DNA of 6,820 nucleotides from CALCKW01 sp033852095. GTDB taxonomy: Bacteria > Pseudomonadota > Gammaproteobacteria > CALCKW01. The stretch covers positions 1-6,820 of the forward strand of contig JAWSVD010000242.1 in NCBI GenBank assembly GCA_033852095.1, written 5' to 3'. Positions 1 to 6,193 of this stretch are shown piece by piece. The position numbers were made by a program, and so were the translations under genes. The notes beneath the pieces were generated by a model, which worked only from the letters and a program-made list of their open reading frames with translations, searched no databases and was not told where the DNA came from. Within the stretch, counting starts at the first letter, position 1. Each line of letters starts with the position of its first letter.

Positions 1-6
1 AACTAA

Positions 7-19
7 CAAGTGCAACACT
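7..19 (+). repeat. Left terminal inverted repeat of the IS30 element
   Basis: CAAGTGCAACACT pairs as an inverted copy with 1017-1029, matching 12 of 13 positions. Matching outside this core (positions 1-6) is poor, so only part of the original end is preserved, or the ends have drifted. Confidence 0.7.
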
Positions 20-430
20 TAACAACTAAGGTGTATCTTCGAAAATCTATCACCACATCAGCCCTGCAGCTAGGGCCATGATCCAGATCAAGCTAGAAGA
101 GCAATGCAGCTCGCGTGAGATTGCACGCACCATACAGCGATCTCCCTCCACCGTTTCACGGGAAACACAGCGTCAGGAATGCGCAGCGTATCGGGAAAGA
201 AGAGCCCACTGTTTCCAGCCGTGGAAGTGACGCAAAGGATAGGCCCTTTTTGATCTCGCGAGTACGCTCTAGGATTGTAGACAGTGGTCCCCAGAACAAA
301 TATCGGAACGCTTAAAGCTTGAACGCACCGATGATCCAGATTGGCGCGTAAGCCACAAGACCATCTACTCGACGATTTACGCGTACCCGCGTAATGAGCT
401 GAAAAAGCTGTTTATTTCTCAGCTTCGGCA

Positions 431-450
431 AGCCCAGCCCAGCCCAGCCC
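431..450 (+). repeat. Pentanucleotide tandem repeat (AGCCC)x4
   Basis: Four perfect head-to-tail AGCCC units lie inside the transposase pseudogene. The reading frame that matches IS30 changes across this tract, from the WSPEQI/ISQLRQ frame to the HWEGDLI frame. Slippage that gained or lost 5-bp units is the likely cause of that frameshift. Confidence 0.8.
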
Positions 451-1016
451 AAGCGTGGTGTGAGCCGAACAGCCAAAGCAACCGCAGCAGTAAAAGCTCC
501 AGAAGAACAGACGATCCACGTCCGGCCTGCAGAGATAGGAACGCGTGTTACAACGGCTCACTGGGAAGGAGACCTCATTGTCGGCGCCATGAACCACGGC
601 GTGCGTCGGGACAGTGGTAGAGCGCACCACCGGGTTATTGGTGCTGTGCAAAATGGACAGCAAAGGAGCGGAAGATGTTCGCCTAGGGTTTGAGTGTCAG
701 CTTAAGAAAATTGAACATTACTTGAGATTATCGATGACCTACCACAGGGGGTCGGAGATGGCAGAACAACCACTGATGTCGAAACGACTGAAGATGGATA
801 TCTACTTTTCCGGTCCGCACGCGCCCTGGTAGCGTGGCAGTAACGAAAACACCATTGGTTGAGCGGCAGTATTTGCCAAAGGGAGTCGACCTGTTAGGGT
901 TGAGCAAGACTAGGTTAAACGACATTGCCTTATTGTTAAACACGCGGCCTAGAAAACTGCTTGGCTTCAAAACAGCTAAAGAGTGCTTCGACAAGCTAAC
1001 TGCCGAACATATCAAC

Positions 1017-1029
1017 AGTGTTGCGCTTG
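1017..1029 (+). repeat. Right terminal inverted repeat of the IS30 element
   Basis: AGTGTTGCGCTTG is the inverted partner of 7-19 with one mismatch and overlaps the last transposase codons, as is usual in IS30 elements. Just outside it lies a small perfect inverted pair, ATTCTT (1030-1035) and AAGAAT (1042-1047), around the transposase stop codon. Confidence 0.7.
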
Positions 1030-1070
1030 ATTCTTGAGTCTAAGAATTTGTCACTTCTTCACCACATCGA

Positions 1071-1982
1071 TTGACCCGCAACGTGCAGGGAAAATATATC
1101 GGAACTTCAGATCTAGACACCTCATCCTGCCTGCATGGGCAATGGCGCCGTGCCCCGTTTGCGCCTGGACTAAGGTGCTTCCAAGCGCTATCGCCTTCGG
1201 GCCGCACTGCAAGTGGCGCAGGGTTTCGTCGCTCGGATGCCTTGTTGCGGTGTAAGGGCGAAATGGCCGAGATAATCGCATTGGAGGCCAATGCCACGCT
1301 TCCCTGCATGGCTTACCTGAAGGGCCCTTATTGGACGGGTTTAGCTGCCGCTGACAACCCGCTAGACGCCAAGCGCCGCGCCCTGTATGAAGCACTCGAA
1401 CGAGCAGCGACGGATCTCTGGTGGCAAGGCTTATTACCGGCGGTCGATCTTGACTTAGCCGGCAAGGAGGTGCTGGACCTCAGCGGTGAATTGCAATCAC
1501 TGCGCGGCATCGCACTGCACAAGCGAACGACCCGCTTCTATTTGATTTCCGGATTCGCGGCTTTGGCCGTCACGCTAGCGATAAGCACTTCGCCCGACAG
1601 TGATCAGGTAATATTTGGATTCGGCGCTGGCCCCTCTATCAAGCAATCCGCGCGATCCGCAATGCTTGAGTTGTTGATGATGGAGCTGAACTTAACCGAC
1701 ATCACTGCAGACTCAAAGCAAAACGAGCATCTTGCACAACTGGCGCAGAGCTTTCACACACGGCCAGAAAAGCTGATCGGTCAAACGGATGCCAACTACA
1801 TCGCCATTGTTAAGAACATAGAGCACGGCCTCTCGATTGAAGAAAAAGTCGCAGCAATAGGTATTGAAGTTGACTATTTTGATGTTTCCGCCCCGCACAC
1901 TCAGAGCGTTTGGCTAGCGAAACTCAGTGACAACAACCCCCTAGGCAAGCCCAGCCCCTACAGCCAGCGCCCATTAATTTAG
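1071..1982 (+). CDS. YcaO-domain protein (ATP-dependent amide-activating type), probably 5'-truncated
   Basis: YcaO proteins phosphorylate peptide backbone amides with ATP to make azolines, thioamides or amidines, usually on RiPP precursors. Residues here count from the TTG at 1071. Seen: SGAGFRRSDALLRCKGEMAE (48-67), matching the first YcaO nucleotide-binding helix with Glu64 and Glu67; TGLAAADNP (89-97) leading into ALYEALERAATDLWWQG (104-120), the second signature with the Glu-Arg pair and LWW; FGFGAGPSIKQSARSAMLEL (182-201), the third acidic helix, with Glu200 and Glu205; and a Pro-containing tail, GKPSPYSQRPLI. At 303 residues it is shorter than typical members (about 350-450), and the deficit is N-terminal. 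No in-frame ATG precedes 1263, inside the first motif. TTG 1071 and GTG 1083 lack a Shine-Dalgarno site. The frame is open back to a stop at 1041-1043, the IS30 edge, so I infer truncation by the IS. The peroxidase gene follows after 89 nt. Family fairly sure; substrate unknown. Confidence 0.78.
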   Translation: MTRNVQGKYIGTSDLDTSSCLHGQWRRAPFAPGLRCFQALSPSGRTASGAGFRRSDALLRCKGEMAEIIALEANATLPCMAYLKGPYWTGLAAADNPLDAKRRALYEALERAATDLWWQGLLPAVDLDLAGKEVLDLSGELQSLRGIALHKRTTRFYLISGFAALAVTLAISTSPDSDQVIFGFGAGPSIKQSARSAMLELLMMELNLTDITADSKQNEHLAQLAQSFHTRPEKLIGQTDANYIAIVKNIEHGLSIEEKVAAIGIEVDYFDVSAPHTQSVWLAKLSDNNPLGKPSPYSQRPLI

Positions 1983-2032
1983 CCTCCTCTGCACTCGAAT
2001 AACTGAGCTTCGACCTCGGATTCACACTCGTC

Positions 2033-2044
2033 TCACAGTTGTGA
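2033..2044. promoter_or_regulatory. Small palindrome upstream of the peroxidase gene (possible operator)
   Basis: TCACA (2033-2037) and TGTGA (2040-2044) form a perfect inverted pair with a 2-nt centre, ending 16 nt before the ribosome binding site of the peroxidase gene. The half-sites are those of CRP-type sites, but in everted order and much too close together for a normal CRP site. It lies in the only gap (1983-2071) able to hold a promoter for the peroxidase gene. I could not identify convincing -35/-10 boxes. Operator function is a guess. Confidence 0.3.
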
Positions 2045-2059
2045 CATTACGATGTGCAC

Positions 2060-2065
2060 AAGGAG
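2060..2065 (+). promoter_or_regulatory. Ribosome binding site that fixes the peroxidase start
   Basis: AAGGAG lies 6 nt before ATG 2072, an ideal Shine-Dalgarno spacing. The longer reading from GTG 2054 would place this motif inside the coding region, so ATG 2072 is preferred. Confidence 0.8.
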
Positions 2066-2071
2066 ATTGTT

Positions 2072-3511
2072 ATGAAGACATATGAATCCAGTGTTTCGAT
2101 CGATCCAGAGCAATCTGTGCAGCAGGCACATCAACTGGAAGGATCGCCTTCAACGGCGCCGGACGCACCTGGTCACGGCCAGCATGGGGCCGAATCAGGC
2201 ACAGACGGTGATAGAGCCACAGCCCCGCGGTTCGATCTTGCGAACAAAGCTTGGCGACAGGCGTGCATGGAAAACGCCTCGATTCCCGCGGGCTACACCT
2301 ACTTGTCGCAACTGCTAGGGCACGACCTAGGCAACAGTGTACCCGCGAACAGCGTGCCCTCGAGCAAGCCTCAAAACCGGTTGCTAAGTCCCGCTTTGGG
2401 TTTGTACAACCTCATCGAGAACCCCTTTAGCCTTGAGACCGTGTACGGCAAGGGGCCAGTTGGAACGCCGCATCTCTACTTCCAAGATACGCTCAGGTTT
2501 CGCATCAAAGCCAGCAGCGAACTCACGGAACTGTTCCCACTTCCCTTGGACGACGGACCAGTCGCACCCAATGTAATTCCATCAAGGTTACTGGCTGATC
2601 CGCGCAACCGTGATACGGCCATGCTGCACCGATTGACTGTTGTGTGGATGCAATACCACAACCTTGTGTCAAAAAAACTCGTTCAACAGCAAGTACCCGG
2701 TATTCGTGAGGATGAACATGGCAAGTTACGTAAAAGCTTCTTGCTCGATATTTATGTGCAAACGCGGGCCACCGTTTTAGAGACCTGGCACCGAGTGGTC
2801 ATGAAGGATCTACTGCGCGTATTCTGCCACCCAGAGGTGTTCGAGATTCCGCTCAACAAATTGTCGACGCTCAAGCCCCTCAGCACAACCGACGCACTGC
2901 ACGGTTTGATGCGTTCATTCCATGCGCTCCCGCTCGAAGACTACCAGCTCAACAGCAGTGATCGCCCCCTGCTAAAAGACATCCGCAACCAACTCCTAGA
3001 GGGTAAATGGGGGCTCGACTGGCAGTTATTCTTTGGCCCTACTGCCACTAACAAAACCCGCATGAGCGCCAGCTACACGTCCCAATTTTCAACTGGCAGC
3101 ACAAAAACCATCGCACTGGCCGACTTAGCAACATCCCTTAAAGTTGGCGCGACCACGGACATTCAAACGTTGATCGCTGAGGCAAAAAAACTGCTGCCTG
3201 ACAACTACCATCTCGATCTCAGCCCTAACTATCTAGCGGCGCTGATGAACATTGCAGCAGGCCCTAACGCCACGAGCGAAATAATGGCCCACGAACTTGA
3301 GCGCGCACCACTGTTTCTCATACTGATGATAGAAGCGCAATTCTTCGGAGAAAGCGGTGGCTTTGGCCCGCTGGGCTCTATTTTGTTGCGGCGCTACCTG
3401 GAACACACAAAAGCTCAATTGATGTTCTCGCGACCAGAGCTAACAATAAACGGGTGGCAACCTCCACAGACGATGTACGAAGTTATACAAACTGTTCAAC
3501 AACATGCTTAG
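2072..3511 (+). CDS. Divergent bacterial animal-type heme peroxidase (peroxidase-cyclooxygenase superfamily)
   Basis: This 479-residue protein is predicted to bind heme and carry out peroxide-dependent or oxygenase-type oxidation; its substrate is unknown. Residues 10-55 are a low-complexity Gln/Gly/His/Ser/Pro/Asp tail with no signal peptide, so it is probably cytoplasmic. The family pattern follows in order: IPAGYTYLSQLLGHDL (71-86) with the distal His84; NPFSLETVYGKGP (117-129); SRLLADPRNRD (171-181); HRLTVVWMQYHNLV (186-199); and RSFHALPLEDYQLN (281-294), aligning with FRFGHSMVRPSYDLN of bacterial members, with proximal His284. A C-terminal GFGPLGSILLRR (430-441) matches the LGPVG-type segment. 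Departures: Gln194 stands where the Arg of R-x-H-N is expected, Gly83 replaces the Asp before the distal His, and the late Arg-rich and GLPSGQ segment is not recognisable. Both heme-side His remain, so it may bind heme with altered chemistry. ATG 2072 is chosen by its AAGGAG. It is probably co-transcribed with the next gene, 14 nt away. Confidence 0.85.
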   Translation: MKTYESSVSIDPEQSVQQAHQLEGSPSTAPDAPGHGQHGAESGTDGDRATAPRFDLANKAWRQACMENASIPAGYTYLSQLLGHDLGNSVPANSVPSSKPQNRLLSPALGLYNLIENPFSLETVYGKGPVGTPHLYFQDTLRFRIKASSELTELFPLPLDDGPVAPNVIPSRLLADPRNRDTAMLHRLTVVWMQYHNLVSKKLVQQQVPGIREDEHGKLRKSFLLDIYVQTRATVLETWHRVVMKDLLRVFCHPEVFEIPLNKLSTLKPLSTTDALHGLMRSFHALPLEDYQLNSSDRPLLKDIRNQLLEGKWGLDWQLFFGPTATNKTRMSASYTSQFSTGSTKTIALADLATSLKVGATTDIQTLIAEAKKLLPDNYHLDLSPNYLAALMNIAAGPNATSEIMAHELERAPLFLILMIEAQFFGESGGFGPLGSILLRRYLEHTKAQLMFSRPELTINGWQPPQTMYEVIQTVQQHA

Positions 3512-3525
3512 AGAGAGACAATCTC

Positions 3526-4188
3526 ATGTCCAATCCTGAATATATAATAGTGGGCCGCGATGTGCGTCAGGCGCGCCACCATTTGGTGGCCGGAAAATTT
3601 GTGGAAGCTTGCAAAGACCCCGGCGGAAAACCCATGGATGTCGTCCACATAGGCACGCTGATCGCGCAAATGTCTGAAAGAGAATGCGCTGACCGCGTGG
3701 CAAGCGAAGACGAGCTGGATCAAATAAAACATTGCCTGATGGTTGAATCAGTCCCGCCAGGCCAGCTGTGCGACAAAGAAAAAGACGCTATATTGCAGAA
3801 CACAGAAATACAAGTGTTGTTTGAAACGCGCGAAAAAGAAGCCAAGGCTGCCGCCGAAAAAAACGTACGTATATTGGTGGTGCCCGCTGACGGCACAATC
3901 AAAGCGACCCTGGATACACTGCCCATACCCGGTTCTGGCAAAGTTTTTGAGCCACCGCTGACGTACCCAGTGGACAAGGACGTCATGCTAAACTTCCTGC
4001 TGGATGACATTATTGCAGCTGCGGTCAACGCCCCCAAACCAGACAACCACGAGCAACTGAGCTGGACAATTATCACCAAGCACATCGCCGATCACTTGGA
4101 AGCCCGCCTATCCCAAACTAATGGCGTGGATCAACAATCCGCGTTTCACCGGGCGGTGGGTATCTACGCTACCAATATGTGCAGATAG
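3526..4188 (+). CDS. Uncharacterised 220-residue protein in the YcaO/peroxidase operon
   Basis: I do not recognise this protein. The start at ATG 3526 has a purine-rich GAGAGAGA (3511-3518) ahead of it and lies 14 nt after the peroxidase stop; the frame is open further upstream into the peroxidase gene, but those starts have no support. It appears soluble: no signal peptide or membrane segment is visible. An N-terminal part (1-75) contains IIVGRDVRQARHHL and an acidic stretch. Residues 84-113 form a charged Lys/Glu/Ala-rich region, likely helical. Then come a short beta-like ILVVPADGTI (116-125), a Pro-rich linker (132-148) and a helical C-terminus (150-217). Five Cys (29, 54, 70, 82, 219) show no metal-site spacing. 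Tight spacing argues for translation together with the peroxidase, so a partner, substrate or accessory role is plausible but unproven. Confidence 0.75.
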   Translation: MSNPEYIIVGRDVRQARHHLVAGKFVEACKDPGGKPMDVVHIGTLIAQMSERECADRVASEDELDQIKHCLMVESVPPGQLCDKEKDAILQNTEIQVLFETREKEAKAAAEKNVRILVVPADGTIKATLDTLPIPGSGKVFEPPLTYPVDKDVMLNFLLDDIIAAAVNAPKPDNHEQLSWTIITKHIADHLEARLSQTNGVDQQSAFHRAVGIYATNMCR

Positions 4189-4201
4189 GGAATAAAGAAA
4201 C

Positions 4202-4216
4202 ATGCACCAAGTGCAT
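4202..4216. terminator. Hairpin in the convergent gap between the operon and the SARP gene (possible weak terminator)
   Basis: ATGCAC (4202-4207) and GTGCAT (4211-4216) form a perfect 6-bp stem with a CAA loop. It lies 14 nt after the stop of the uncharacterised gene, in the 39-nt gap before the SARP gene's stop on the other strand. A bidirectional terminator would suit the position, but there is no T-tract on either side and the stem is short. Confidence 0.3.
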
Positions 4217-4227
4217 ACCTACAAGCA

Positions 4228-6099
4228 TCAGAGCGCTTTGAGAACTGTCAATCTCAAATGCTCTCGTGCTTGCTCATCGCGCATCGGAAAACAGGACGTA
4301 AACCAATCAACGGTTTCCGCACACGTTGGCTCTGATTTCAGCGTCCATTGGGATTTCATGAAATGGTGGTAGGCCTGAAGGCGGGCCCGCGCCTCTTGCC
4401 TGCGGCCCAGTTGAACCAATGATGCCGTATGCCAACCGCCCACCGTTGCCATGAGATCCCCAGCAAGTTCACACTGCCGAGCGGCCTCTTCAAAATTCCC
4501 GCACAAATAGTTCGCAGCCGCCAAATAGACAAAATGGAAGGGCTCCAATGCCTCCGTCGTACGGCCGATATCAGTGGCCACCCTTTCGGATTGATCCAAG
4601 CGCCCGGCAAACGCATAACCCAGCGCAGCTGAAATGAGTGTGAGGTTATTGGATTTATTCAGCTCGATAGCCTGATCAAAGTGGAAATCCGCCAATTCAA
4701 ATTCCCCTTTGTGGCAATAACACCAGCCCAAAACACGGTGGGCCCGTGTGTCCAAAGGATCAAGGTTGACGGCCTCAATAGCGTGGTGCAGCGCAAGCTG
4801 CTTCTGGCCTTCAGTGTGCTGCGTACCCGGCAAAAGAATATGCCGCACATTCAGCGCGCCAGCCAGTTCCGCATGGGCCGGACCAAATCGGGGCGCCTCA
4901 GCCGTGATCTCGTTCAGCATTTCAATCGCCCTTGCCTCAGTTTTTGGCGACCACGTATCGATAAGCGTTTGGCTCTGCAACCAACGATCGTAAATCGCCG
5001 ACGCATGGGGCATCCCTTCACCAGATCGCGCAGCAAAAGACAAGGCGCGTGAGATGTTGGCCAGCTGAGCACGCGCCTTCTGATCCCAATTTTTAGCGGG
5101 CGACTGAATGACCTCGGACCAGACCAGCTGATTAGCTGCCGGCGCCGATAGCTCGACGATCAAATTGCATTCACCGTCAAAGCTGTGCATATCCAGCCGA
5201 AGCACCAAGTCAGGCGCGGCATGTGCCACGTCATCAACCACACTCCACTCTCGGAAACGTGACATCCGCATCCTGAGATCACTGTAAAGAACCGACAAAA
5301 GACTGTCGTCAGCAACGGACAATGCCGACCTCTGCACTTTTTCTAAAGACAGGCTGGGCCGTATTTTCCGAGAGGCGGTAGTTGCAGTGTCCGCGACAGA
5401 TACATCGTAAGGCCCCGATTTAATCTTCGCCGCAAGCGCCAAAGTCTCTGCTTCTGGCTCCTGATCTAGCTCCTGCTCGAGATACTTGTACAAATTGTTA
5501 TAAGTATCAATCGCTCGGCTGCCAGAGCCTTGCGCCCAATCACTGTACATCAGAAATCGAACAGCACTTTCATTTGACGGCTCTATAGATCGGGCCAATT
5601 TCGCCGCTTGTACAGCGCGCTCTGTGCCACGGCTATCCTGGAAAATTGCCTCCAACAGCTCAGCGATCTCCTGCACTGCTTGATTCCGTTTTATCGCCAG
5701 CCAACTGTCGTAAGAATCGCTCAACCCCGACATCAAATCGAACTCTTGCACATAGCGTTCGACGGTATCGGTCGTACTCTCCTGCCAAAAGGGAGCGCTC
5801 AGCAGATCTTGGATTCGCAAATCAAGGGTTCGATTTCCTTGGCAGCGCAAACCCAGCTGCCCGCGCTGGGTTTCAAGGACCGTGTGCGGTGTTTGCTCAA
5901 TGGCCTCTCGAATCTGCCGAATCGCCTGCCGCAGAGAAGCCATTGCCTTTTTGTGCGGGAAATCCTGCCAAAAAATATCGGCAATCTTCTCACCACGGTG
6001 ATCCAAGCCCGGCAAATGATGAAGATAAAACAGAAGCGCCCGCGCTTTTCGAAAACGCATACGCCCTATCAAAGCTAAATCGTCAACCACGCTGCTCAT
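4228..6099 (-). CDS. SARP/BTAD-family transcriptional regulator with C-terminal TPR repeats
   Basis: This 623-residue protein is probably a cytoplasmic DNA-binding activator. Residues 15-66 form an OmpR/SARP-type winged helix (FRKARALLFYLHHLPG, then IADIFWQDFPHKKAMASLRQ, then AIRQIREAI). Residues 100-228 are a bacterial transcriptional activation domain (BTAD), seen in DSWLAIKRNQ, AAKLARSIEPSNESAVRFLM, AIDTYNNLYKYLEQEL and EPEAETLALAAKI. Residues 270-355 (DLVLRLDMHSFDGECNLIVE, LVWSEVIQSP) resemble the FlgO/TolB-N-like region found between the DNA-binding and TPR parts of CadC- and adenylate-cyclase-like proteins. Residues 390-580 are TPRs, for example AIEAVNLDPLDTRAHRVLGW and ADFHFDQAIELN. 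No NB-ARC ATPase or membrane segment is seen. ATG 6099 is the first start after an in-frame TAA; its ribosome site is weak, and the winged helix lacks the usual leading strands. It converges on the operon and is its obvious candidate regulator, by inference only. Confidence 0.85.
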   Translation of the reverse strand: MSSVVDDLALIGRMRFRKARALLFYLHHLPGLDHRGEKIADIFWQDFPHKKAMASLRQAIRQIREAIEQTPHTVLETQRGQLGLRCQGNRTLDLRIQDLLSAPFWQESTTDTVERYVQEFDLMSGLSDSYDSWLAIKRNQAVQEIAELLEAIFQDSRGTERAVQAAKLARSIEPSNESAVRFLMYSDWAQGSGSRAIDTYNNLYKYLEQELDQEPEAETLALAAKIKSGPYDVSVADTATTASRKIRPSLSLEKVQRSALSVADDSLLSVLYSDLRMRMSRFREWSVVDDVAHAAPDLVLRLDMHSFDGECNLIVELSAPAANQLVWSEVIQSPAKNWDQKARAQLANISRALSFAARSGEGMPHASAIYDRWLQSQTLIDTWSPKTEARAIEMLNEITAEAPRFGPAHAELAGALNVRHILLPGTQHTEGQKQLALHHAIEAVNLDPLDTRAHRVLGWCYCHKGEFELADFHFDQAIELNKSNNLTLISAALGYAFAGRLDQSERVATDIGRTTEALEPFHFVYLAAANYLCGNFEEAARQCELAGDLMATVGGWHTASLVQLGRRQEARARLQAYHHFMKSQWTLKSEPTCAETVDWFTSCFPMRDEQAREHLRLTVLKAL

Positions 6100-6129
6100 T
6101 TTTGATTACAGTTTCCACAAGTTCACGCT

Positions 6130-6150
6130 GGGATACTGTCATGGACACCC
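6130..6150. repeat. REP-like imperfect hairpin near a RAYT gene
   Basis: GGG (6130-6132) and TGTC (6137-6140) pair with GACA (6144-6147) and CCC (6148-6150) around an ATG loop, with a 4-nt ATAC bulge. Short GC-rich hairpins with bulges resemble REP units that RAYTs act on, and a RAYT gene begins its 3' end about 160 bp away. No second copy was found in the window, so REP identity is not shown. Confidence 0.3.
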
Positions 6151-6159
6151 GATTTAGGC

Positions 6160-6193
6160 AAACCCCCAACTAATGTGTGTTGATTGTGGGTTT
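6160..6193. repeat. Imperfect inverted repeat in the SARP-RAYT gap
   Basis: Arms 6160-6169 and 6184-6193 pair with one mismatch (C6166/T6187) around a 14-nt loop. The right arm continues into a short T run on the + strand (6191-6195), which resembles a terminator for + strand transcription, yet no + strand gene precedes it. It could also be an operator or part of the 5' leader of the SARP transcript. The rest of the 214-bp gap 6100-6313 is AT-rich and holds no gene I can support. Confidence 0.3.

Larger units (their letters stand above)
42..1037 (+). pseudogene. IS30-family transposase, multiply disrupted
   Basis: Joining frames recovers a typical IS30 DDE transposase. The N-terminal HTH is clear (SSREIARTIQRSPSTVSRE, about 111-167), followed by WSPEQISERL (from 285) and RVSHKTIYSTIYAYPRNEL (about 348-404). 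The catalytic core has HWEGDLI (first Asp codon 571-573), VERTTGLLVLCKMD (about 617-658) and SNENT (Glu codon 845-847). The C-terminus has RQYLPKGVDLL and NTRPRKLLGFKTAKE. Damage seen: in-frame stops at 228-230, 240-242, 270-272 and 830-832 (the last inside HAPW-stop-RGSNENT, where a Gln codon is expected), and frame changes near 431-450, near 604 and near 860. The second catalytic Asp, expected in TYDRG, reads His (CAC, 743-745). The original start is unclear; frame homology begins around KIYHHIS at 42, upstream of the first ATG at 78. It is clearly inactive. Confidence 0.9.
1..1040 (+). mobile_element. Decayed IS30-family insertion sequence, near full length
   Basis: The segment holds the remains of an IS30-type transposase from its N-terminal helix-turn-helix to its C-terminus, flanked by a recognisable inverted pair: CAAGTGCAACACT at 7-19 and AGTGTTGCGCTTG at 1017-1029, with one mismatch. 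About 1.04 kb is a normal size for an IS30 element. As often in this family, the transposase C-terminus runs into the right inverted repeat (the last codons, VALDS, lie over it). The exact left boundary is uncertain because it falls at the window edge, and no target duplication can be checked. The element cannot move by its own transposase. Its right end abuts the open frame of the YcaO gene. Confidence 0.85.

Noticed and set aside
1051..1395. - strand open frames overlapping the start of the YcaO gene
   Set aside because: They have no recognisable motifs, while the + strand frame carries YcaO signatures.
2054..2071. Longer peroxidase start at GTG 2054
   Set aside because: This would bury the AAGGAG at 2060-2065 in the coding region. 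ATG 2072 has ideal spacing to it.
3454..3525. Longer start of the orphan protein inside the peroxidase gene
   Set aside because: It overlaps the peroxidase C-terminus and lacks a ribosome site. ATG 3526 has a purine-rich site and normal operon spacing.
6083..6142. 19-residue - strand frame (MTVSQRELVETVIKNEQRG) overlapping the SARP start
   Set aside because: I considered it as a lost SARP N-terminus split by a frameshift or as an upstream leader frame. It does not resemble the usual leading strands of the winged helix, and ATG 6099 alone still gives the core domain.
5608..6173. Long + strand open frames (156 and 175 codons) across the SARP gene
   Set aside because: Their translations show no family features and they lie antisense to clear winged-helix and BTAD coding sequence.
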